In this document: positions 55,261 to 62,613 of the stretch, piece by piece
Layout: every line of letters begins with the position of its first letter
Position numbering within the stretch: the stretch's first letter is position 1
NCBI GenBank assembly: GCA_014841835.1
Contig: JACYUQ010000001.1
Coordinates: forward strand, 620,001 to 684,000
Length of the DNA stretch: 64,000 bases
Reading direction: 5' to 3'
DNA from: Oxalobacteraceae sp. CFBP 13730
GTDB lineage: Bacteria; Pseudomonadota; Gammaproteobacteria; Burkholderiales; Burkholderiaceae_D
Notes under the pieces: generated by a model
What the model saw: the letters and a program-made list of their open reading frames with translations, nothing else
What the model was told of the DNA's origin: nothing
Database searches by the model: none
Program-made: the position numbers and the translations under genes

Positions 55261-55288
55261 TTAACGTCACCCCTCCATTGTTACTTTA
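55261..55288 (-). promoter_or_regulatory. Possible sigma28 (FliA) promoter
   Basis: On the minus strand TAAAGTAA (55288-55281), a 12-base spacer and GACGTTAA (55268-55261) resemble TAAAGTTT-N11-GCCGATAA, with six of eight matches in each box. It lies about 35 bases before the flagellinolysin start, as expected for a late flagellar gene. Confidence 0.5.
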
Positions 55289-55322
55289 GGTCACCGTGTA
55301 AATATAGTGCCTGGCCTTCATG

Positions 55323-56093
55323 TCAGGCGAAATCGGGCGTGATCAGGTCGATCCGGTCGGTGCAGAAAGCGTCCACGCCCCACGCCAGCAGTTCGCGCGC
55401 GCGGCTGGCATCGTTGACGGTGTAGCAGAACAGGCCGTAGCCCGCATCCTTGACGGCGCGTGCCTGCTGCCGGCTCAGGTGCAGGTGATTGGTATGGATG
55501 GCACGTGCACCGAGCGCCTGCGCACGCGTCTGCCAATCGGCGCCGAGCGCGCTGATCAAACAGGCGCGCGGCAGGGTCGGGGCCGCCGCCTGCGCCGCTG
55601 CCAGCGCGACGTCGCTGAATGACGACAACAGCGGCAACGCGGCCGGGGCGCCGGATGCGAGCGCGTCAGCGAACAGCGCGGCGGTCATCTGCGCCACGAC
55701 GCGGCCGGTTTCGCGTTCGTAGCCGGGCGCCGGCTTGATCTCGATATTCATCCAGATGCCGTGGGCCATGCACAGGCGCGCGAAGGCGTCGAAGAGCGGC
55801 ACCGGTTCACCCGCGAATCCAGGGCCGAACCAGCTGCCGGCATCCATCGCAGCCAGGTCCAGCGCATCGTGCTCGAACACGCTGCCGCTGCCACGGACCG
55901 TGCGGCCCAGGCCCGGGTCGTGCAGCACCACGGGGACGCCGTCGCGCGCCAGCATGACGTCGAACTCGATCGCGCGAAAGCCCGCCGCCAGGCCGCAGCG
56001 CAGGCCGGCCACCGTGTTCTCGGGCGCGAGCGTGCCGCCGCCACGGTGCGCGAGGATGCGGGGCCATGGCCACATGGGATCGTTCTTCATCAT
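55323..56093 (-). CDS. Glycerophosphodiester phosphodiesterase
   Basis: 256-residue cytoplasmic GDPD TIM barrel that hydrolyses glycerophosphodiesters to glycerol-3-phosphate and alcohol. The catalytic and metal residues are in AHRGGGTLAPENT, IEFDVMLARDGVPVVLHD and MNIEIKP. No signal peptide is present, so it resembles UgpQ. Its start overlaps the stop of the DUF1294 gene (ATGA), so the two are coupled. Confidence 0.92.
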   Translation of the reverse strand: MMKNDPMWPWPRILAHRGGGTLAPENTVAGLRCGLAAGFRAIEFDVMLARDGVPVVLHDPGLGRTVRGSGSVFEHDALDLAAMDAGSWFGPGFAGEPVPLFDAFARLCMAHGIWMNIEIKPAPGYERETGRVVAQMTAALFADALASGAPAALPLLSSFSDVALAAAQAAAPTLPRACLISALGADWQTRAQALGARAIHTNHLHLSRQQARAVKDAGYGLFCYTVNDASRARELLAWGVDAFCTDRIDLITPDFA

Positions 56094-56440
56094 GCGGCGG
56101 TCGGTTGACCAAAGCGGTAGGCAAGGAATGCGAATACCGCCAGGTTCAGCGCCACCGTCGCCTGAAATTTCCACTGGAACGATTGCTTGCTGGTCTTGTG
56201 GCGCAGCCACTGTTGCGCCAGCACGGCGCCGGGCCAGCCACCGATCAGGCCCAGCAGCAGGAGCGTGGCTTCCGGCGTGCGCCAGGTGCTGGCGCGCGCG
56301 GCCGACTTGTCCATCGCGTAAGCCACGAAACAGGTCAGGCTGGTGACGAGATAGGCGGCGCCGACGATCTGCGACATGTTCCAGGCCAGGCTGGCAAACA
56401 GGTACAGGACGAGGAACACGGCGAGCGGGACGTAGGGCAT
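56090..56440 (-). CDS. DUF1294 membrane protein
   Basis: 116-residue inner-membrane protein of DUF1294. Helices are visible at about residues 5-20, 25-45 and 90-110. The family motif reads AYAMDKSAARASTWRTPEATLLLLGLIGGWPGAVLAQQWLRHKTSKQSF in the middle (AMDKSAA, GGWPGA, RHKTSK are the key parts). Some family members carry a cold-shock domain at the N-terminus; this one does not. Function is unknown. It overlaps the phosphodiesterase gene. Confidence 0.88.
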   Translation of the reverse strand: MPYVPLAVFLVLYLFASLAWNMSQIVGAAYLVTSLTCFVAYAMDKSAARASTWRTPEATLLLLGLIGGWPGAVLAQQWLRHKTSKQSFQWKFQATVALNLAVFAFLAYRFGQPTAA

Positions 56441-56667
56441 GCCGACAGCTTACCGTTCGCGGTGCTGTCGTGTCCACTTGGCAAATAGATGCAGCACTAC
56501 CCTTTCCTGCGCAACACCCATTTAACGTTCACAGAGCGCAGAGTGCAGGTCACAGAGCGTAGATCGTTGATGATCGATGCACCGTGGGTTCGTCATCGTA
56601 CAGAGCGGTCGATATCAAAACGCCTACGCTGGTCATCCATCCCGGCATTCACCCAGCAGGAGAACAC

Positions 56668-57630
56668 ATGGCTTTTGATTTAGGTAATTTGTTGCAGCAA
56701 TATCTTGGTGGCGCAGGCGCCGCCAGCACCAACGGCAATGCTGCCGCCGACTTCGACCAGGTAGCGCAGAACGCGCCCCGGGCCAGCGTCGCGCAAGGCA
56801 TCGCGAGCGCACTGCGCTCCGACCAGACCCCACCGTTCCCGCAGATGGTCAGCCAGCTGTTTGGACAGAGCGACCAGAACCAGCGCGCCGGCATGCTGAC
56901 CAGCTTGCTGGGTGGCGCGGGCGGCAGCGTGCTGTCGTCGGTCGCAGGTGGCGCACTGAGCAAGATCTTCGGCAACAATGTGCCGACGCAGGTGACACCT
57001 GAACAGGCAGCGCAGGTCTCGCCCGAGCAAGTACAGGAACTGGCTGAAAAAGCACAACAGCAGAATCCCGGCATCGTCGATCGCATGAGTGACTTCTACG
57101 CCGAGCATCCGACGCTGATCAAGGCTGCCGGGGGCGCCGCCCTGGCCGTCGCATTGGGCTACATGGCAAACAACATCCGCAAACAATCACCAGAAAAGGA
57201 GGGTCCCGTGGGTATCCTGAGCAACATCTTCCATAAAATTTTCCCAGGCAAAAAAGACGCAGCACCGGCGGCAACGCCAACGGCTGCACCTGCTGCCCCG
57301 ACTGCAGCACCGGCAGCCCCAACGACCGCCGCACCGGCAGCAGCGCCAGCGCCAGCTGCGGCGCCAGCCCAGCCAGTCGACGTCGAGCAAGTCCTGAACG
57401 GCATGCTCGCCTCGTCGGGCCAGCAACTGAACTGGCGTTCGTCGATCGTCGACCTGCTCAAGCTGCTCGGTCTGGACAGCAGCCTGCAGTCGCGCAAGGA
57501 ACTCGCCGCTGAGCTGAACTACACCGGCGACATGAACGATTCGGCCAAGATGAACATCTGGCTGCACCGCCAGGTCATGAACAAGCTGGCAGCCAATGGC
57601 GGCAAGGTGCCTGCTGACCTGCGTGACTGA
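56668..57630 (+). CDS. Fusion of a DUF937-like N-terminal part and a DUF3597 domain
   Basis: 320-residue protein. The first 180 residues are Gln/Ala/Gly-rich and helical (MAFDLGNLLQQYLGGAG, MVSQLFGQSDQNQRAGML), resembling DUF937-type proteins, and end with a hydrophobic helix AAGGAALAVALGYMANNIR. The last 140 residues start MGILSNIFHKIFPGKKD and, after an Ala/Pro linker, form a DUF3597 domain (SIVDLLKLLGLDSSLQSRKELA, MNIWLHRQVMNKLAANGGK). DUF3597 is normally a free-standing protein. At the junction, AAGGAGGG plus GTG at 57208 could start the DUF3597 part separately. Confidence 0.78.
   Translation: MAFDLGNLLQQYLGGAGAASTNGNAAADFDQVAQNAPRASVAQGIASALRSDQTPPFPQMVSQLFGQSDQNQRAGMLTSLLGGAGGSVLSSVAGGALSKIFGNNVPTQVTPEQAAQVSPEQVQELAEKAQQQNPGIVDRMSDFYAEHPTLIKAAGGAALAVALGYMANNIRKQSPEKEGPVGILSNIFHKIFPGKKDAAPAATPTAAPAAPTAAPAAPTTAAPAAAPAPAAAPAQPVDVEQVLNGMLASSGQQLNWRSSIVDLLKLLGLDSSLQSRKELAAELNYTGDMNDSAKMNIWLHRQVMNKLAANGGKVPADLRD
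57197..57210 (+). promoter_or_regulatory. Internal ribosome binding site and GTG start at fusion junction
   Basis: AAGGAGGG at 57197-57203 lies 4 bases before an in-frame GTG (57208) that begins MGILSNIFHKIFPG, the normal N-terminus of free DUF3597 proteins. This suggests a second, shorter product of about 140 residues. Confidence 0.55.
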
Positions 57631-57652
57631 TACCCCGTAGCGTGCAACAGAC

Positions 57653-57688
57653 AAAACCGCAACCGGCCTCGCCGGCTGCGGTTTTTTT
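57653..57688. terminator. Terminator after the DUF3597 fusion gene
   Basis: AAAACCGCAACCGGC and GCCGGCTGCGGTTTT pair with one mismatch around a short CTC loop, followed by seven T residues. It lies between convergent genes. Confidence 0.88.
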
Positions 57689-57691
57689 CAT

Positions 57692-58741
57692 TCAGTCGGC
57701 CAGTGTCGTATTGGCCGTCGTGCCGCATGCAAAGCAGAACCGTGCAAACGCATTCTTGCGCGTCGTGCAGGCAGTGCAGCGATTGAACAGGCCGATGCCA
57801 CAGTGGGGGCAGAAATCGTTCTTGCCGTCCTTCAGGTCGACCGACCGCTCGCAGCCGGGACACACGCTCTTCACCAGCCGAGTCTGAACCATGTCATAGC
57901 GCATCCCCTGGCGCCGCTCGGCATCGGGCAATGCCTCGGCCAGTTTCTGGCGCGCCAAGTATCCCTGCAACCACCGGATCGCATAGCGCCCGGCAACGAC
58001 TGTCAGGATGATGCCGACGATGTAGCGCACGTAACCGCCATAGCTCGGCAGATACGGCACCAGTTCGAAAAAGAACGTGAACAGCGCAAACAGGATAAAG
58101 CCCCAGGCGAATGGCCAGTCGGGCGTCTTGCGCTTGTGCTTGAACAGCCAGCCGGCCACCAGCAACAGCGGCAGCGTCAGCGCGAGCCGATAGCCAAACA
58201 CGCGCAGATCGCGCGCAGCCTGGGCTTCAAACAACGCCGTCTCGGCAGGCTCTTCCAGCGCACGCCAACGGCTGGCGGCACGCTCCCCGGCCTGGGTTGC
58301 GTCGAGCAGCGTCTGCTGCTCGGCTTCTACTGCTGCAAGCGCCGTGCGCTCGGCGCTTGCGAGCGCATCGAGTGCTTCGGTGCGCTTGATCAATTCCGGA
58401 TCCTGCTCGGGCCGCGCCGTCACCTGCCGCGTCGCCAGCCAGTTGCCGAACGTCTCGCGCGCCGACGCAGTATTCGCACTGGCCACCGTGTGCTTCTGGG
58501 TCGCCTGCTCCAGGCGCGACCGGGCTTGTTCCTGCGCCTTGTACGCTGCTTCCCGCTCGCCCTGCACACCGGCCAGTTGGGCCGGGACCATGAATTGCTC
58601 GAGCGTCAGTGGCTCTTCGACATCGCGCACGTTCTGCACGATCAGGCTGCCAAGCCCGATCAAAAAGCCGGCAAACACGAACGCAACCAGCCACAGGGCA
58701 CGCTGCATCCATTTTTCAGTCAGGCGAAGGCCTTTGCTCAT
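57692..58741 (-). CDS. Membrane protein with coiled coil and C-terminal zinc ribbon
   Basis: 349-residue protein. It has a first membrane helix at about residues 15-36 and an Ala/Glu/Gln-rich coiled coil in the periplasm or cytoplasm (about 55-180). Two to three more helices follow (about 190-260). Four CxxC pairs lie near the end (CPGC, CPHC, CTAC, CFAC), giving two zinc ribbons. The start at 58741 follows GGAGTTTCTC. No named family is recognised. The ribbons suggest a protein-protein or nucleic-acid contact on the cytoplasmic side. Confidence 0.7.
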   Translation of the reverse strand: MSKGLRLTEKWMQRALWLVAFVFAGFLIGLGSLIVQNVRDVEEPLTLEQFMVPAQLAGVQGEREAAYKAQEQARSRLEQATQKHTVASANTASARETFGNWLATRQVTARPEQDPELIKRTEALDALASAERTALAAVEAEQQTLLDATQAGERAASRWRALEEPAETALFEAQAARDLRVFGYRLALTLPLLLVAGWLFKHKRKTPDWPFAWGFILFALFTFFFELVPYLPSYGGYVRYIVGIILTVVAGRYAIRWLQGYLARQKLAEALPDAERRQGMRYDMVQTRLVKSVCPGCERSVDLKDGKNDFCPHCGIGLFNRCTACTTRKNAFARFCFACGTTANTTLAD

Positions 58742-58869
58742 GAGAAACTCCAGGATGATGGACAAGCGTGCAGCTTGCCACCCCCGGGCGCGGTGCGCTA
58801 CCAATAGTCAACACGGCCTTGCGCTGCGCTACCACCGGCATCACCTGGTGATACCCATTCGAAGCAAGC

Positions 58870-59931
58870 TTAGAAGTACGACAGACCCAACGCCTTCTTG
58901 ACTTCGTCAGTCGTCGCTGCCGCCACTTCACGCGCCTTCATCGTGCCTTCCTTCAGCATCTGCATGACGTAAGCCGGGTCTTTTGCGAATTCTTCACGGC
59001 GCGCGCGGATCGGCGCCAGCATGTCTTGCAGGATGCCTTCGAGGCGCTTCTTGACGATGCTGTCTCCCAGGCCGCCGCGCTGGTAATGCGCCTTCATCTC
59101 GGCCAGGCCATCCTTGTCGGTATCGAACGCGTCCAGGTACGTGAAGGCGACGTTGCCTTCGATGTGGCCCGGGTCGGACACCTTCAGGTGCAGCGGGTCG
59201 GTGTAGACGTTCCTGACGGCGGCGCGGATCTCGTCAGGGCTCGCGCCCAGGTTGATCGTGTTGCCCAGCGACTTGCTCATCTTGGCCTTGCCGTCGATGC
59301 CTGGCAGGCGCCCCACTTCGGGCACGAAGGCCTTGGCTTCCACCAGGATGTCGCGCCCGACGATGCGGTTGAACTTGCGCACGATCTCGTTGCACTGCTC
59401 GATCATCGGGATCTGGTCTTCACCGACCGGCACCATGTTTGCCTTGAACGCGCTGATGTCGGCAGCCTGGCTGGCCGGGTACGTCAAAAAGCCGGCCGGG
59501 ATGTCGCGCTCGAAGCCGCGCAGGATGATTTCGGCCTTGACGGTCGGGTTGCGCTCGAGGCGCGCGACGGTCACCAGGTTCAGGTAATAGAACGTCAGCT
59601 CGGTCAGCTCGGGGATTTGCGACTGGATGAACACGGTCGTCTTGGCCGGATCGATCCCGACAGCAAGGTAATCGAGCGCCACTTCGATCACATTCCGGTG
59701 TACCTTACCCAAGTCATCCATATTGTCGGTCATGGCCTGCGAGTCGGCGAGCATGACGAACTGACGGTATTGATGCTGATACGCCACGCGATCGCGCAGG
59801 CTGCCGACGAAGTGGCCCAGGTGCAGCGGGCCCGTTGGCCGGTCACCGGTGAGGATGATCGAGTTGGCAGCCGGCGTAGTTGCTGCGGTCGTTGCAGTAT
59901 CGGTAGAAGTAGTTGAAGTAGGCAGTGTCAT
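58870..59931 (-). CDS. trpS: Tryptophanyl-tRNA synthetase
   Basis: 353-residue class I synthetase charging tRNA-Trp. The signature motifs are [16 protein letters not shown] (HIGH-type, about residues 29-44) and KMSKS (about residue 195). Binding-site motif [12 protein letters not shown] is present. The Thr/Ala-rich first 22 residues ([18 protein letters not shown]) are unusual and low complexity. The ATG at 59931 follows AGGAACCTCG. It is monocistronic. Confidence 0.97.
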   Translation of the reverse strand: MTLPTSTTSTDTATTAATTPAANSIILTGDRPTGPLHLGHFVGSLRDRVAYQHQYRQFVMLADSQAMTDNMDDLGKVHRNVIEVALDYLAVGIDPAKTTVFIQSQIPELTELTFYYLNLVTVARLERNPTVKAEIILRGFERDIPAGFLTYPASQAADISAFKANMVPVGEDQIPMIEQCNEIVRKFNRIVGRDILVEAKAFVPEVGRLPGIDGKAKMSKSLGNTINLGASPDEIRAAVRNVYTDPLHLKVSDPGHIEGNVAFTYLDAFDTDKDGLAEMKAHYQRGGLGDSIVKKRLEGILQDMLAPIRARREEFAKDPAYVMQMLKEGTMKAREVAAATTDEVKKALGLSYF

Positions 59932-60237
59932 CGAGGTTCCTGGTTCTATGCCCCGATCGCTGCGTATCAACAATGAACGCCGCCTGAATCGAGGCGGCTA
60001 TGAAATGCACATCATTTCCCGTGGCCGCGCGCTGTCAGCGGCGCCACCAGGAAAGAATGAAATGTGCTTTCGGAAAGATCATGGACCGCATGGTTGCAGG
60101 TTGCCGCCGCGCTGTCAACCGCCACCCGGACCATGACCCGGCAGCAGGCTCTCCCAACACAGCAGAAATTAACTGGAGCACTTCGCAGAGCACTTCATGT
60201 CGAACATCTAGTTGCAATAATATTAAGGAATCAAGTC
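59932..60237. other. Intergenic region between trpS and the glycosidase-reductase gene
   Basis: About 306 bases between divergent genes with no recognisable gene. It holds a small inverted repeat GAAATG-CACAT-CATTTC near 60001-60017 and the AT-rich stretch TTGCAATAATATTAAGGAA just before 60238, which includes the ribosome site AAGGAA. Promoters for both genes should lie here but none is near consensus. Confidence 0.6.
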
Positions 60238-62556
60238 ATGAACAAGAGCACGAACAGCCAGGATCACCAGAACCACCCCCTCGAACTGTGGGGCGGCCTC
60301 GAATGCACCGTCAACCGCGTGCAGGACGCCTATTTCAGCCAGCTCGATCGTAACGGCCATAGCGACCGGCCGTGCGACATCGAGCGTTTCGCTGGCCTCG
60401 GCATCCGCGCCATCCGCTATCCGATCCTGTGGGAACGCACGGCGCCGGACGGCCTCGAGCACGCCAACTGGCACTGGCCCGACGAACGCCTGAATGCCCT
60501 GCGCGCCGCCGGCGTCACGCCGATTGCCGGCCTGGTCCACCATGGCAGCGGGCCGCGCCACACGAGCCTGGTCGACCCGGGCTTTGCGCAGGCCCTGGCC
60601 GACTATGCGGGCGCCGTCGCCGCGCGCTATCCATGGCTCGAGTACTACACCCCCGTCAACGAAATCTGCACGACGGCGCGCTTTGCCGGCCTGTACGGCG
60701 TCTGGTATCCGCATGGGCGCGACGACCGCACGTTCATCCAGGCGCTGCTGAATCAGTGCCGCGCAACCGTCCTGTCGATGCGCGCGATCCGCGCCGTCAA
60801 TCCCGATGCCAAGCTGATCCAGACCGACGATCTCGGCAAGACCTACAGCACGCCCGAACTGAGCGACGTCGCCGAGTTCTACAACGAGCGCCGCTGGCTG
60901 GGCTGGGACCTGCTGTGCGGGATGGTCGTGCCCGACCACCCATTGTGGAACTACCTGCTGCGCAATGGCGCCGATGCCGCCGACATCCTCTGGTTCCGCG
61001 ACAACCCGTGCCCGCCCGACATCATCGGCTGCAATTACTACGTCACGAGCGAACGCTGGCTCGACCATCGCCCCGAGCGCTATCCGGCGCACCACCGCGG
61101 CATGGCCGACGACCTCCCGTGCGCCGACGTCGAAGCGTCGCGCGTGCTGGCCACGCCCACACCGGGCATCGCCCCGCTGCTGCAGGAAATCTGGGACCGC
61201 TACGGCATCCCGCTGGCAATCACCGAGGCGCACATCGACGCCAACCGCGAAGACCAGCTGCGCTGGCTGCTTGAAATCTGGGAAGCCTCGCAGCAGTCGC
61301 GCGCCAGCGGCGTCGACGTGCGCGCCGTGACGGTCTGGGCGCTGCTCGGCTCGTTCGACTGGAATTGCCTCGTCACCGCAGAGAACGGCTATTACGAACC
61401 GGGCCCGCTCGACGTGCGCTCGCCGCTGCCGCGCCGCACTGCGCTGGCCAAGATGATGATCGAACTGGCCGCCGGCCAGCCGCTATCGCATCCGGTGCTG
61501 CGCGCGCAGGGCTGGTGGCGCCGCCCGGGCCGCTTCGTGTGCCAGCCCGTTGCCACGCCCGACACCGTCACGTCCACCGCCACCGACGGGCACCGCGTGG
61601 TCGACACGAGCGCCCCGCCGATCCTGATCCTGGGCGCCACCGGCACGCTGGGCCGCGCCTTTGCCCGCATCTGCGAAAAGCGCAACCTGGCGCACCGGCT
61701 GCTGTCGCGTCAGGACATGGACATCGCCGATCAGGAATCGGTCGAACGCGCACTGGCCCGCTACAAGCCGTGGGCCGTGATCAATACCTGCGGCTACGTG
61801 CGCGTGGACGACGCCGAGAACGAACTCGAACGCTGCATGCGTGAAAACACCGTGGGCGCGGCAACCCTGGCCGCCGCCTGTGCGCAGCATGGCATCCACC
61901 TGACGACGTTCTCGAGCGACCTCGTGTTCGATGGCAGCAATGAGCGGCCGTATGTCGAATCCGATCCCGTTGCGCCACTGGGCGTGTACGGCCGCAGCAA
62001 GGCCGAGGCCGAGCGCGTGGTCCTGCTGAATCACCCGGGCGCGCTGGTCGTGCGCACGAGCGCCTTTTTCGGCCCGTGGGACGAGCACAATTTCGTTACC
62101 CAGGCGCTTGCAGCGCTGGAACGGGGCGACCCGTTCGTCGCAGCGGGCGACCTGACCGTGTCGCCGACTTTCGTGCCCGACCTGGTGCATGCGTGCCTCG
62201 ACCTCGCGGTGGATGGCGAAGCGGGCATCTGGCACCTGGCGAACCAGGGCGAACTGACCTGGGCCGAGCTGGCGCGGCGCGCGGCCGAACTGGCTGGCAT
62301 CGATGCAGGCAGTCTGGAATCAAAAGCGGCCGAGGAATTCGGCTTCACGGCGCCGCGGCCACGCTATTGCGCGCTCGCCAGCGAACGGGGCGCGCTGCTG
62401 CCGACGCTGGACGATGCGCTGCGCCGCTACATCGACCTGCGCAATGCCGACCGTGACGAACGGCGCGAGCTCGAAGCGCAGGCCGAACGGCGCCAGGACG
62501 TGGCGGGCGGCGAGCGCCAGGCCGAACTGGATGAGGCCATCCACTCGGGGAGCTGA
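60238..62556 (+). CDS. Glycoside hydrolase family 1-like / dTDP-4-dehydrorhamnose reductase-like fusion
   Basis: 772-residue two-domain protein. Residues 1-430 are a GH1-like TIM barrel with acid/base Glu142 in YYTPVNE and nucleophile Glu330 in LAITEAH. Residues 460-740 are an extended SDR of the RmlD sugar-nucleotide reductase type. The NAD(P) loop GATGTLG is at 466-472, TTFSSDLVFDG at 556-566 and YGRSK (Tyr584, Lys588) are also seen. A charged C-terminal tail of about 40 residues follows. Both active sites look intact. Such fusions occur in some proteobacteria, but their pathway is unknown. AAGGAA upstream supports the start. Confidence 0.85.
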   Translation: MNKSTNSQDHQNHPLELWGGLECTVNRVQDAYFSQLDRNGHSDRPCDIERFAGLGIRAIRYPILWERTAPDGLEHANWHWPDERLNALRAAGVTPIAGLVHHGSGPRHTSLVDPGFAQALADYAGAVAARYPWLEYYTPVNEICTTARFAGLYGVWYPHGRDDRTFIQALLNQCRATVLSMRAIRAVNPDAKLIQTDDLGKTYSTPELSDVAEFYNERRWLGWDLLCGMVVPDHPLWNYLLRNGADAADILWFRDNPCPPDIIGCNYYVTSERWLDHRPERYPAHHRGMADDLPCADVEASRVLATPTPGIAPLLQEIWDRYGIPLAITEAHIDANREDQLRWLLEIWEASQQSRASGVDVRAVTVWALLGSFDWNCLVTAENGYYEPGPLDVRSPLPRRTALAKMMIELAAGQPLSHPVLRAQGWWRRPGRFVCQPVATPDTVTSTATDGHRVVDTSAPPILILGATGTLGRAFARICEKRNLAHRLLSRQDMDIADQESVERALARYKPWAVINTCGYVRVDDAENELERCMRENTVGAATLAAACAQHGIHLTTFSSDLVFDGSNERPYVESDPVAPLGVYGRSKAEAERVVLLNHPGALVVRTSAFFGPWDEHNFVTQALAALERGDPFVAAGDLTVSPTFVPDLVHACLDLAVDGEAGIWHLANQGELTWAELARRAAELAGIDAGSLESKAAEEFGFTAPRPRYCALASERGALLPTLDDALRRYIDLRNADRDERRELEAQAERRQDVAGGERQAELDEAIHSGS

Positions 62557-62571
62557 CCGGTCGGTGTGGTA

Positions 62572-62593
62572 GGGTTGGCGCTCACGCCAACCC
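62572..62593 (+). terminator. Hairpin after the fusion gene
   Basis: GGGTTGGCG/CGCCAACCC form a perfect 9-bp stem with a CTCA loop. Only TT follows, so it is a weak terminator or an mRNA-stabilising hairpin upstream of the antiporter gene. Confidence 0.5.
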
Positions 62594-62613
62594 TTCCGCG
62601 AACAGGTACTACC

